DNA of 64,000 nucleotides from Scatosoma sp045533485 (GTDB lineage Bacteria > Bacillota > Clostridia > Christensenellales > Borkfalkiaceae). Positions 42,517 through 51,172 of this stretch are shown here, piece by piece. The stretch's first letter is position 1. Each line of letters opens with the position of its first letter. A program made the translations under genes and the position numbers. The DNA lies in the NCBI GenBank assembly GCA_045533485.1, contig JAZSHX010000040.1, forward strand, positions 1 to 64,000. The letters are read 5' to 3'. Below the pieces are notes generated by a model. It was given only the letters and a program-made list of their open reading frames with translations, made no database searches and was not told the DNA's origin.

Positions 42517-42562
42517 ATACAATCCAAAAACTTTTTATTTTCAATGTTTTTATGGATTGTAT
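42517..42562. repeat. 10-bp inverted repeat in AT-rich intergenic DNA
   Basis: ATACAATCCA (42517-42526) and TGGATTGTAT (42553-42562) are perfect inverted arms 26 bp apart. The 371-bp gap 42451-42821 otherwise holds the ATPase promoter, the ppdK terminator and no supported gene. Confidence 0.6.
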
Positions 42563-42763
42563 ATTAAAAACTTCTATACTGTAAAAAAATATATATGTCT
42601 TTGCAATATGAAAAGCCGTTTACATATATATATTAGGAAAAACGCCCCTTAAATCGCCCGTTAAAATAGAGAAACGAGGAAGTTATTCAAGCTTAATTAT
42701 AAAACGCGTTATTTAGGCGTTTTTGGGCTTCTAAATGCAATTTTTACATTACGCCACAAAAAC

Positions 42764-42797
42764 AAAAAAAGGGCAGCTTCAAAAACTACCCTTTTTT
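42764..42797 (-). terminator. Terminator of ppdK
   Basis: A stem of about 12 bp (AAAAAAGGGTAG with CTGCCCTTTTTT on the minus strand, one wobble) is followed by T residues, 25 bp after the ppdK stop. Confidence 0.8.
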
Positions 42798-42821
42798 GTA
42801 TATTTTTATGCCATTTTTGGC

Positions 42822-45473
42822 TTATTTCGTCGCCCTCGGCGCACGGATATTCGCTTGCGCTGCGCTAAGGCGTGCGATGGGAACACGGTAAGGGGAGCAG
42901 GAAACGTAGGTAAGACCGATAGCGTGGCAGAATTCGATGGACGAAGGATCGCCGCCGTGTTCACCGCAGATACCGCAGTGCATTTCAGGACGAACTTTCT
43001 TACCGCCGTTTACAGCCATTTCCATAAGCTTACCAATACGCGTCGTGTCAAGTCTTGCGCACGGATCGGATTCGTAAATCTTGTTTGCATAGTATGCAGG
43101 CAAGAATTTACCGGCGTCGTCACGGGAGAAGCCGAACGTCATTTGCGTCAAGTCGTTCGTACCGAAGCAGAAGAATTCCGCTTCTTTTGCGATGTCTTCC
43201 GCCGTCAAGCAAGCTCTGGGAATTTCGATCATCGTACCTACTTCGTAGGTAAGAGCAACGCCGCTTGCCGCGATAACTTCGTCAGCCGTTTTCACAACGA
43301 TGTCTTTTACAAACTTCAATTCTTTCGTTTCGCCCGTCAAAGGAATCATGATTTCGGGGATAAGCTTCCAGTCGGGATGCTTCTTCACAACGTTGATCGC
43401 TGCCTTGATAACCGCCTTCGTTTGCATCACTGCAATTTCGGGATAGGTTACGGTCAAACGGCAACCGCGGTGACCCATCATGGGGTTGAATTCGTGCAAG
43501 CTTGCGATGATGTCCTTAATTTGCGCAACCGTCTTGTTTTGTGCTTTTGCAAGCGCCGCGATATCTTCTTCGCTGGTAGGTACGAATTCGTGAAGGGGGG
43601 GATCCAAGAAACGAATGGTTACGGGGTAGCCGCCAAGCGCTTCAAACAAACCTTCAAAGTCCGCTTGTTGCATAGGTTCGATTTTTGCAAGCGCCGCTTC
43701 TCTTTCTTCTACGGTGTCCGCGCAAATCATTTCACGGAACGCGCCGATTCTGGAAGGATCGAAGAACATGTGTTCCGTACGGCAAAGGCCGATACCTTGC
43801 GCGCCGAACGCCACTGCTTGTTTTGCGTCTTCGGGGCTGTCTGCGTTGGTTCTTACGCCAAGCGCTTTGTATTTGTCTGCAAGTTCCATAATTCTGCCGA
43901 AGTAACCGGAGTTAGGGTCTGCAGGAACGGTTTTAATAAGCGTGTCGTAGATGTTACCCGTAGAACCGTCCAAGGAAAGCACGTCGCCTTCGCGGAAGAT
44001 TTTACCGGCAAGCTCAAACCACTTTTCTTCTTCGTGCATTTTGATGTCGCCGCAACCGGATACACAGCACGTACCCATACCGCGCGCAACAACTGCCGCG
44101 TGCGACGTTTGACCGCCGCGTACCGTCAAGATACCTTGTGCATATTTCATACCTTCGATATCTTCGGGGGACGTTTCCAAACGAACAAGAATTACGTTTT
44201 CGCCTTTCTTGCCTTCGATAACAGCATCTTCTGCCGTGAATACGATTTTACCAGCAGCCGCACCGGGAGAAGCCGCAATACCTTTACCAACTACGTTGTT
44301 CTTGTCTGCGTCTTTCAATGCTTTTGCGTCGAATTGAGGGTGAAGAAGCATGTCTAAGCTCTTCGCGTCGATTTGCATAAGCGCTTCTTTTTCGGTAATC
44401 ATGCCTTCGTCGATCAAATCGCAAGCAATTTTGATAGCAGCCGCCGCCGTTCTCTTACCGTTACGCGTTTGGAGCATGTACAATTTCTTGTCTTGAATGG
44501 TGAATTCCATATCTTGCATATCACGATAGTGATTTTCAAGGATATCGCAAACTTTCAAGAATTGTTCGTACACTTCGGGGAACACTTCTTTCATTTGTTC
44601 GATGGGCATCGGAGTACGAACGCCTGCAACCACGTCTTCGCCTTGTGCGTTGGTCAAGAATTCGCCCATCAAGCCCTTTTCACCCGTTGCAGGGTTACGC
44701 GTGAACGCAACGCCCGTACCGGACGTTTCGCCCATGTTACCGAACGCCATCATTTGTACGTTTACTGCCGTACCCCAGCTGTAAGGAATATCGTGGTCCA
44801 TACGGTAGATGTTTGCACGGGGGTTGTCCCAAGAACGGAATACAGCTTTTACTGCTTCGAACAGCTGTTCTTTGGGGTCGGAAGGGAAATCCTTGCCAAG
44901 TTGCTTTTTGTATTCTGCCTTGAATTGATTTGCAAGGTCTTTCAAATCGTCTGCCGTAAGTTCAACGTCTTGCGTAACGCCTTTCTTTTCCTTCATTTCA
45001 TCGATGAGCTTTTCGAAGTATTTTTTACCTACTTCCATAACTACGTCGGAGAACATTTGGATAAAGCGGCGATAGCAGTCCCAAGCCCAACGGGGGTTAC
45101 CCGATTTGGTTGCAAGGGTGTTTACAACTTCTTCGTTCAAACCAAGGTTCAAGATGGTGTCCATCATACCGGGCATGGACGCACGTGCACCCGAACGAAC
45201 GGATACAAGCAAGGGATTTTCCTTGTCGCCGAATTTCATGCCGCAGATGGCTTCCATCTTTTCGATGTATTCCATAATTTCTGCTTGAATAGACGGGTTG
45301 ATTTGCTTACCGTCTTCATAGTACTGCGTGCATGCTTCCGTCGAAATAGTAAAGCCTTGGGGAACGGGTAAACCGATGTTGGTCATTTCCGCAAGGTTTG
45401 CACCTTTACCGCCAAGGATTTCACGCATTTTTGCATTGCCTTCCGTGAAGAGATAGCAATATTTTTTTGCCAT
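42822..45473 (-). CDS. ppdK: Pyruvate, phosphate dikinase
   Basis: 883 residues, full length. Interconverts pyruvate + ATP + phosphate with PEP + AMP + pyrophosphate, central to glycolysis or gluconeogenesis in anaerobes. N-terminal ATP-grasp domain (GGKGANLAEMTNIGLPVPQG), the phospho-carrier H458 in GGQTSHAAVVARGMG, and the C-terminal PEP/pyruvate barrel (LCRTEHMFF, FGTNDLTQMTFGFSRDD, CGICGEHGGDP). Cytosolic. Its own promoter, a roughly 115-nt leader and terminator make it monocistronic; no PPDK regulatory protein gene is adjacent. Confidence 0.98.
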   Translation of the reverse strand: MAKKYCYLFTEGNAKMREILGGKGANLAEMTNIGLPVPQGFTISTEACTQYYEDGKQINPSIQAEIMEYIEKMEAICGMKFGDKENPLLVSVRSGARASMPGMMDTILNLGLNEEVVNTLATKSGNPRWAWDCYRRFIQMFSDVVMEVGKKYFEKLIDEMKEKKGVTQDVELTADDLKDLANQFKAEYKKQLGKDFPSDPKEQLFEAVKAVFRSWDNPRANIYRMDHDIPYSWGTAVNVQMMAFGNMGETSGTGVAFTRNPATGEKGLMGEFLTNAQGEDVVAGVRTPMPIEQMKEVFPEVYEQFLKVCDILENHYRDMQDMEFTIQDKKLYMLQTRNGKRTAAAAIKIACDLIDEGMITEKEALMQIDAKSLDMLLHPQFDAKALKDADKNNVVGKGIAASPGAAAGKIVFTAEDAVIEGKKGENVILVRLETSPEDIEGMKYAQGILTVRGGQTSHAAVVARGMGTCCVSGCGDIKMHEEEKWFELAGKIFREGDVLSLDGSTGNIYDTLIKTVPADPNSGYFGRIMELADKYKALGVRTNADSPEDAKQAVAFGAQGIGLCRTEHMFFDPSRIGAFREMICADTVEEREAALAKIEPMQQADFEGLFEALGGYPVTIRFLDPPLHEFVPTSEEDIAALAKAQNKTVAQIKDIIASLHEFNPMMGHRGCRLTVTYPEIAVMQTKAVIKAAINVVKKHPDWKLIPEIMIPLTGETKELKFVKDIVVKTADEVIAASGVALTYEVGTMIEIPRACLTAEDIAKEAEFFCFGTNDLTQMTFGFSRDDAGKFLPAYYANKIYESDPCARLDTTRIGKLMEMAVNGGKKVRPEMHCGICGEHGGDPSSIEFCHAIGLTYVSCSPYRVPIARLSAAQANIRAPRATK

Positions 45474-45595
45474 TGTTATAATACCTCCAAAAATGTTTAA
45501 TTTCTTTTTTTATCGTTTCAAAACACAAAAATAGACGCGCCCGCACCCTTCTCTCATAGGCGCGCGTGTGTCCTATTTATTGTCTTGTGCATATT

Positions 45596-45624
45596 ATTTT
45601 ATAACAAACGAAAAAAAATATCAA
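45596..45624 (-). promoter_or_regulatory. Promoter of ppdK
   Basis: On the minus strand TTGATA (45619-45624), 17-bp spacer, TAAAAT (45596-45601). The leader that follows holds a GC-rich inverted repeat (CGCGCC at 45536-45541 with GGCGCG at 45559-45564) ahead of a T-rich stretch. Confidence 0.7.
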
Positions 45625-45693
45625 GTCTTTACAAACGCATTTTCGATATTTTTTCACAAAATTACGGAATTTTTACGTTTTTTTCTTGCGCTT

Positions 45694-45742
45694 ACAAAAA
45701 AAGAGAGAAAAGCAAAGCGCAAACACACTTGTTTTCTCTCTT
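45694..45742 (-). terminator. Terminator of the Mrr-like nuclease gene
   Basis: An 11-bp stem (45701-45711 with 45732-45742) with a 20-nt loop is followed on the minus strand by seven T residues, 26 bp after the stop. Confidence 0.75.
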
Positions 45743-45767
45743 CTCATTATCTGTTTTTCACGATTGC

Positions 45768-47264
45768 TTACTGCATTTGAAAAAATGCCTTTTCGCCCGA
45801 AAGCAGCTGGTCGTCTAACGCCCACTCACCGTTTTTCTTGATGATGCCAAATTGACACTCTTTCGCCGTTTCAAACACGTCCGTGCCGTCGTAACCGACG
45901 ATTTTATCCGCCATAACGTCTAAAAGACGTTTCGCTTCGGGAGTAAAGCGCGAAGTGGTGATAAAAATACCGCGGCAGTTTTGCTTTCCGTCCTTGGCTT
46001 GACGGCAAGCGCACGCGCCGATAAATTGCTGCAAAAGCGTTTCGCCGACCACCCACAGCTTTTCGTCGCCCTTGTCGGGATCCCAGTTTTTCGACTGTAT
46101 GTAGATGGTTTCTCTAAACCCAAGCTTATCCGTAAGCTCGATTTCGCCGTCGATACCGCCGTCCCTATCGCCCGATTTGATGCGCAATCCTTCTAACCGT
46201 CTACCGTTTTGGCGCGAATATTTTTCCAGCAAATACACCGAATAGTATTCAAAATAATCGCCGCCCAAACGGTGCAATTTCGCCAAAAACGCCGCTTGCA
46301 GTTTTTCTTCCGCCGTAAGCGGTTTTTTTACGGTTACGATACGGGGCGGCTTGTTTGTGGAAACAACAACCCTTTTTTCCGTTTTCGATTGTACTTCTTG
46401 TTCTTTGGGTTTTGCTTTTTTCTTATCTTTTTCTATTTCGGGATTTGGCAACGGTTTCTCCCTTTTCTCCGGAATATCCGTAACTCCCTTTACCTTTTCC
46501 AGCAAAAAGCTTACGTCCATAAGCGTACCCTTGGGCTGGGAGATCTCTTTCTTTTCTTCCGTTTTTACAGGCGTTGCAAGCGCTTGTTCTTCAAACGCTT
46601 CTTCCGCTTTTTCTATCGGTTCTTCTTGGGGATTTTGCGAATTTTCTTCCGCAATTTCCACTGCCTTTTCTTGCGTTTTCGCCGTCTTTTTCGCGCGTTT
46701 TTTGGGCGCGGGTTTTTCTTCCGTTGCCGTTTCGTCCTTTATAGGTTGGGGCTGGTTTTCCGGCGTTGTCGGCACAACGGGCGCGATGGGTAAAACGGGC
46801 GCGGCAGGCAACGGTTCTTTTTTCTTCTTCGCCGCTTTTTTTACGGGTTTTTCCTGCGTTTCCGACGCTACTTCTTCCGCTGTTTCCGCTGCTGCTTCCG
46901 CGGTTTTTTCGCTCTTTTTCTTCGTTGCTTTTTTCGTCGTTTTCTTTTTGCTTTCTTCCTGCGGTTTGGCTTCTTCCGTAGGCGTTGTTTTCGCGTTCAA
47001 CGCGTACACGCCCCCGTCAAACGCCACTTCGCCGTCCTTTTTCATCACGTCCAAAACCGAACCGATACGCCCCTTCACGTCGTTGGGATTTTCCGTGTCT
47101 TCGCCTTGAAAACGCTTGGTGTACTCATTTGCCGCACTCTCAATCAACGCACTTGCTTTCAAATCGCCTTTTTCCAGCAGTTCCTTGATGAGATTTTTCG
47201 CGGCGTCGCGTTTTTCCGCCCGTGTCTGCACGGGCTTTTCCTGTGTCTTTTTTGCTCTTGCCAT
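45768..47264 (-). CDS. Mrr-like restriction-endonuclease-fold protein with Lys/Ala/Pro-rich linker
   Basis: 498 residues in three parts. Residues 1-95 are a small helical, possibly winged-helix region (AAKNLIKELLEKGDLKASAL ... VLDVMKKDGEVAFDGGVYAL). Residues about 95-300 are low complexity, rich in Lys, Glu, Ala and Pro, like a histone H1 tail. The C-terminal 190 residues are a PD-(D/E)xK nuclease of the Mrr type: LHRLGGDYFEYYSVYLLEKY, active-site SGDRDGGIDGEI, then YIQSKNW (Q-x-K) and VGETLLQQFIGA. It may cut modified or foreign DNA, or act in repair; it is adjacent to recO. No methylase partner is present. Confidence 0.8.
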   Translation of the reverse strand: MARAKKTQEKPVQTRAEKRDAAKNLIKELLEKGDLKASALIESAANEYTKRFQGEDTENPNDVKGRIGSVLDVMKKDGEVAFDGGVYALNAKTTPTEEAKPQEESKKKTTKKATKKKSEKTAEAAAETAEEVASETQEKPVKKAAKKKKEPLPAAPVLPIAPVVPTTPENQPQPIKDETATEEKPAPKKRAKKTAKTQEKAVEIAEENSQNPQEEPIEKAEEAFEEQALATPVKTEEKKEISQPKGTLMDVSFLLEKVKGVTDIPEKREKPLPNPEIEKDKKKAKPKEQEVQSKTEKRVVVSTNKPPRIVTVKKPLTAEEKLQAAFLAKLHRLGGDYFEYYSVYLLEKYSRQNGRRLEGLRIKSGDRDGGIDGEIELTDKLGFRETIYIQSKNWDPDKGDEKLWVVGETLLQQFIGACACRQAKDGKQNCRGIFITTSRFTPEAKRLLDVMADKIVGYDGTDVFETAKECQFGIIKKNGEWALDDQLLSGEKAFFQMQ

Positions 47265-47330
47265 TTGCTTTTTTACGGTGGAGCAAGCCGTAATATCCTT
47301 ATAAAATTTGATTTACCGTCGCTCCTTTTT

Positions 47331-48059
47331 TCACTCTTCTTCGCAAAGCCGTATAAATTCGCCCAAGCTTTCAAAATTTTCTTCCGTCTTTTCGGTAAGA
47401 TACGCTTTTATAAGCCGTAATGCGCGTTTTTTGCCGCCTTGGCATTTTTCCGCATCGAAAGTGAGCCCTGCGCATTTGCGTAAGGTAAAGTAGGTCGACT
47501 GACTTGCACGCTCTCCTGCCGTGCATCGCGAAAACGTGGTAAATCGTCCGTCCGCGAAGTCAAACCAAAGTTTTTCGCCGATATCCCCGTCGCACTCTTC
47601 CAAATAGGAAAGGTCTATGGGATATCCGCTTTCTCTAAGGGCAGTAAGGAGAAAGGTAACGAGCGCTTCCGCCGTATCTTCGCCCGCAAGACACAGCGCT
47701 TTCAAGCACTCGATAAATGCAATGAACAACCCCTCAAAGCGTTCGTTTTCAAGGGATAGCCCACGGCATATTTCCGCCGCGGCGCACGCAGCGTAAAAGG
47801 CGTTCACGTCCAGACGAAGCTCAAAAAAGCTTTCGTGTAAGTACGCGGCGGTCACCGTGTAGCGTCCGCCTTTTTCCGCTAAAACGTATTCCGCAAAACA
47901 AAAGGGCTGCGCGGCAAATGCCAGCTTTGCCTTGGGGTTTTTTACGCCGCGAATCCCCGCCGTAATTTTTCCAAGCGATGGGGAAAAGAGCGTAAGGAGC
48001 TTGTCGTTGTCTTTATAATCGATGGCTTTTAACACCACCGCTTCCGTTTTTACGTCCAT
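47331..48059 (-). CDS. recO: DNA repair protein RecO
   Basis: 242 residues. OB-fold N-terminus (TEAVVLKAIDYKDNDKLLTL, FSPSLGKITAGIRGVKNPKA) and a C-terminal helical domain that has one zinc-type Cys pair only partly kept (SRCTAGERAS, RKCAGLTFDAEKC). Helps load RecA onto SSB-coated DNA in gap repair. Ribosome site GGAGCGGAGC. Follows yqzL, the standard order. Confidence 0.94.
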   Translation of the reverse strand: MDVKTEAVVLKAIDYKDNDKLLTLFSPSLGKITAGIRGVKNPKAKLAFAAQPFCFAEYVLAEKGGRYTVTAAYLHESFFELRLDVNAFYAACAAAEICRGLSLENERFEGLFIAFIECLKALCLAGEDTAEALVTFLLTALRESGYPIDLSYLEECDGDIGEKLWFDFADGRFTTFSRCTAGERASQSTYFTLRKCAGLTFDAEKCQGGKKRALRLIKAYLTEKTEENFESLGEFIRLCEEE

Positions 48060-48096
48060 GCTCCGCTCCTTTGCAATCTTTTGTTTTTTGTGTGTA

Positions 48097-48210
48097 TCAC
48101 TTACGGCGCATCAAGTCGTAGTACAGCATATAATAACTCACGCTGCCCGTTTTTTCAAACAGTTTCCACGCCATCTTCGCCGCTTCGTTTTCTTGTCCTT
48201 TATCGCGCAT
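48097..48210 (-). CDS. yqzL: YqzL family small protein
   Basis: 37 residues: M1 RDKGQENEAAKMAWKLFEK then TGSVSYYMLYYDLMRRK. The W-K-x-F-x-x-T-G-x-x-x-x-Y pattern and the location exactly between era and recO identify it as the YqzL family, whose function is unknown. Start ATG 48210 has AAGGGGG upstream. Confidence 0.85.
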   Translation of the reverse strand: MRDKGQENEAAKMAWKLFEKTGSVSYYMLYYDLMRRK

Positions 48211-48263
48211 AGTTTTTCCCCCTTACAAACAGTTTGCGGAGAGAAAAACCTTTTCATACGCTT

Positions 48264-49154
48264 TTAATCACCCATTTCGTCGTAGCCGTATTCGCGCAAC
48301 AAATTAGGTCTGTCGCGCCAGTCTTCTTTGACTTTTACGTATGTGGTCAAGAACACCTTTGCGCCCAAAAATTTTTCCATATCCTGACGGGCATAGGACG
48401 AAACTTCCTTTATCGCCTTGCCCTGCTTGCCGATTAAAATGGCTTTATGGTTGGCTCTTTCGCATACGATATCCAAATTCACTTCGTACACGCCCCCGTC
48501 GTTTTTGAAAAATTCGTTGATAACGATGGCGATGCCGTGCGGAATTTCCTTATCGAATTTGAGCAGAATTTTTTCACGCATAATTTCGGAAATCATAAAC
48601 CGTTCGCTTTTATCCGACACGATATCTTCGTGGAAAACGCGTTCGCCTTCGGGCATTTGCTCCGCCAAAAATGCTTTAAGCGCCTGCACGTTTTTGCCCT
48701 TTCTTGCCGACACGGGGAACACGTCTACGTCCAAGCCCGAATCGGCGAACTTCGCCATATCCAAAGGAATATTCTCTTTGGGCATAATATCAATTTTCGT
48801 GTACGCCACCGCCATAGGAATATCCAGCGCCTTATATTTTTTCATCAGCGTGAAATCTTCTTCCGTCAAGCCGTTATGCCCGTCCACGACGTACAAGACG
48901 AAATCCACGTCGCGCGCGCTGGTTTCCGTCGTGCGCATCATCATATCGGTAAGCGCGTTTCTCGCCTTGTAAATACCGGGCGTATCCACGAATACGATTT
49001 GATATTCGTCTTCCGTCAACACGCCTAAAATTCTGTCGCGCGTCGTTTGGGGCTTGGGCGACACGATGGACACCTTTTCCCCTACCATTACGTTTATCAG
49101 CGTGCTTTTACCGGCGTTCGCTCTGCCGATTACCGCCACGTAACCACTTCTCAT
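48264..49154 (-). CDS. era: GTPase Era
   Basis: 296 residues. G1 is GRANAGKSTLINV (usually GRPNVGKST), G3 FVDTPGIYKA, G4 YTKIDIMP (TKID), G5 VSARKG; C-terminal KH domain HKAILIGKQGKAIKEVSSYA. Binds 16S rRNA 3' end and couples ribosome assembly to growth. Clustered with ybeY, pgpH, phoH, and recO. Confidence 0.97.
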   Translation of the reverse strand: MRSGYVAVIGRANAGKSTLINVMVGEKVSIVSPKPQTTRDRILGVLTEDEYQIVFVDTPGIYKARNALTDMMMRTTETSARDVDFVLYVVDGHNGLTEEDFTLMKKYKALDIPMAVAYTKIDIMPKENIPLDMAKFADSGLDVDVFPVSARKGKNVQALKAFLAEQMPEGERVFHEDIVSDKSERFMISEIMREKILLKFDKEIPHGIAIVINEFFKNDGGVYEVNLDIVCERANHKAILIGKQGKAIKEVSSYARQDMEKFLGAKVFLTTYVKVKEDWRDRPNLLREYGYDEMGD

Positions 49155-49181
49155 TTTGCCTTTCTCCTTTAGCTTTTTCCT

Positions 49182-49664
49182 TTACTCCCTAGTAATGCCC
49201 AGCTTTCCTAAAATCAGCTCTTCTTTTTCACGCATTTGCGCGCGGTCTTCGTCCGTGATATGGTCGTAGCCCAAGCAGTGCATAATGCCGTGCAACGTCA
49301 AATAGTGCATTTCTCTTTCCAACGAATGTCCGTATTCTTCCGCCTGCTCTTTGGCTCTTTGCGTGCAAATGGCAATACTGCCCAAAAGCAAACGCCCGTC
49401 TTCGTCAATATCGTAAGGGTGCTCCTTTTTGCGTATTGCTTGTCCTTTAATGCCGTCCATCGTGGGAAAACTAAGCACGTCCGTCACCTTGTCTATACCG
49501 CGCAGTTCGCCGTTCAAACGCTTGATTTCTTCTTCGTCGACAAAGCAGAGCTCCACGACCAGCGTCACGTCGGTTTCCACGAAATCAGCAAGCGCCGCAC
49601 ATAATGCGCCGCGCGCGTTTGCAGGCAACGCGTCGCCGTCGCAATCGATTGCAAACTTTCTCAT
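49182..49664 (-). CDS. ybeY: Endoribonuclease YbeY
   Basis: 160 residues. Zinc site HGIMHCLGYDH near the C-terminus, plus the family motifs NGELRGIDKVTDVLSFP and LGSIAICTQRAKEQAEEYGH. Needed for 16S rRNA 3' processing and ribosome quality control. Its start overlaps the pgpH stop by four bases (ATGA). Confidence 0.97.
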   Translation of the reverse strand: MRKFAIDCDGDALPANARGALCAALADFVETDVTLVVELCFVDEEEIKRLNGELRGIDKVTDVLSFPTMDGIKGQAIRKKEHPYDIDEDGRLLLGSIAICTQRAKEQAEEYGHSLEREMHYLTLHGIMHCLGYDHITDEDRAQMREKEELILGKLGITRE

Positions 49665-51172
49665 TCGTTTTCCCCTTTCGTGCCGAATTCGGTACGGCGG
49701 TATCTCAAATTTGGATATTTGATACGGTGATGATATACGCCCGTCAACGCATTGACCAGCGCTTGACGGATTTTCGTCAAATCCGCCATCGTGATGTCAC
49801 ATTCGGCAAACTGTTCCAAATCCATACGCTCTTCGATAACGGCGCGAATTGCGCGTTCCGCTTCTTCGGGCGCGCGTGCGTTGACCGCGCGTACCGCCGC
49901 TTCCGAAGCGTCGCAAATCATAATAATCGCGGCAATTTTCGTTTGCGGTTTCGGACCGACGTAAGAGAAATCTTCGATGTTCAATTCCCCATCCGTCATT
50001 TTGAGCGCCTTTGCGTAGAAATAACGAATAGGCATCGTGCCGTGGTGCTGCAACGCTACGTCCGCAAAAAATTCGGGTAAGCGGTGATTTCTAATGAGCG
50101 TATACCCGTCCCTTGCGTGCGAACGGATAATGTCTGCGGAAAGCTCGGGCGTCAGCTCGTCGTGCAGGTTGTAATCGCCTTGGTTTTCCGTAAAGTGTTC
50201 GGGATAATGCAATTTACCGACGTCGTGATACAGCGCCGCCGCGCGCGCGTAGTCGACGTTTTCGCCGATTGCCGCCGCGCTGGCTTCCGCAAGCTGCGCC
50301 ACCAGCATAGAGTGATTGTACGTGCCGGGCGCTTCTTCTTTAAGCTTTTTCAAAATCTTCGCGTCGGAGCTGGTAAGCTCACGCAAACGGAATACCGTTA
50401 AGCAGTTAAAAATATATTCAAACGGCGGCAGTAACGCCAAGAATAAAACTGCCGACATCAGCGCGCCGAACACGCCGTAGCCCATTTGCAGGAAAATGTT
50501 TTGGAAGAGCGTCAAATCGCCGACCTGTAACATTTCGGGGCTGATAATCGCCGTCAATTCCAAAAGGAAAATAACGAAAATAATGGGCGCAACTACCACC
50601 AAACCGATACCGATAACACCAAAACGCGTTCTTGCTTTTGACGCGCTGAAAATGGCAACCATCCCTGCGGAAAAGGCAATCAAAAGCGAAGAATATCCTT
50701 CTTTCATGGTTACGTTAGGCACGGCAAACGTATCGATTGCAAACACCAACAACGCGCAGATCACATTTAAGAAAATGGCTTCCTTTCTGCCCACAAGCAT
50801 AAGCATCATCAGCGCTACCAACGCCACGGGGCGCGCGTACAGGGAAATTTTATAGCCGATAAAGCACGAAACAATCATGTATAAACTAAGCAACGTGAAT
50901 ACGAGAGAAATATTTTTACCGCGCTCCAAAATTTCTCTGTTTTCAAAAAAGAAATAGAAATACGTGATAACGAACAACAGCAAAACGCAAAACACCGCGT
51001 ACAAATAGCTTGCACCGTTTTGTTTTACCATATCGATAATCGCCGCATCGCCGTCGCTAAACACGGCAACCGCCGCCAAAATAATGAAAATCATAAAGTG
51101 CAGCAAAAAGAAACTTACGCTTCTAACCGTATCTCTTTTCGTCCACCGTTTGTCGAATTTTCTATTTATCAT
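49661..51172 (-). CDS. pgpH: PgpH-type membrane HD phosphohydrolase lacking the sensor domain
   Basis: 503 residues. About seven or eight membrane helices (residues 20-260), then a cytosolic HD domain with HNHSMLVAQLAEASA-like and ALYHDVGKLHYPEHF motifs. PgpH (7TMR-HDED) hydrolyses cyclic di-AMP, but usual members have an extra N-terminal extracytoplasmic domain of about 200 residues and are near 700 residues long. Here the first helix is at the N-terminus and that domain is missing. Position between phoH and ybeY is canonical. Confidence 0.9.
   Translation of the reverse strand: MINRKFDKRWTKRDTVRSVSFFLLHFMIFIILAAVAVFSDGDAAIIDMVKQNGASYLYAVFCVLLLFVITYFYFFFENREILERGKNISLVFTLLSLYMIVSCFIGYKISLYARPVALVALMMLMLVGRKEAIFLNVICALLVFAIDTFAVPNVTMKEGYSSLLIAFSAGMVAIFSASKARTRFGVIGIGLVVVAPIIFVIFLLELTAIISPEMLQVGDLTLFQNIFLQMGYGVFGALMSAVLFLALLPPFEYIFNCLTVFRLRELTSSDAKILKKLKEEAPGTYNHSMLVAQLAEASAAAIGENVDYARAAALYHDVGKLHYPEHFTENQGDYNLHDELTPELSADIIRSHARDGYTLIRNHRLPEFFADVALQHHGTMPIRYFYAKALKMTDGELNIEDFSYVGPKPQTKIAAIIMICDASEAAVRAVNARAPEEAERAIRAVIEERMDLEQFAECDITMADLTKIRQALVNALTGVYHHRIKYPNLRYRRTEFGTKGENE

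Noticed and set aside
42690..42725. Hairpin with AAAACGC/GCGTTTT arms as a terminator
   Set aside because: No gene ends near it on the strand with the T run; a better ppdK terminator lies at 42764-42797.
42735..44357. 540-codon plus-strand frame opposite ppdK
   Set aside because: Cys/Arg/Phe-rich with no recognisable domain, and ppdK is full length on the minus strand; typical antisense open frame.
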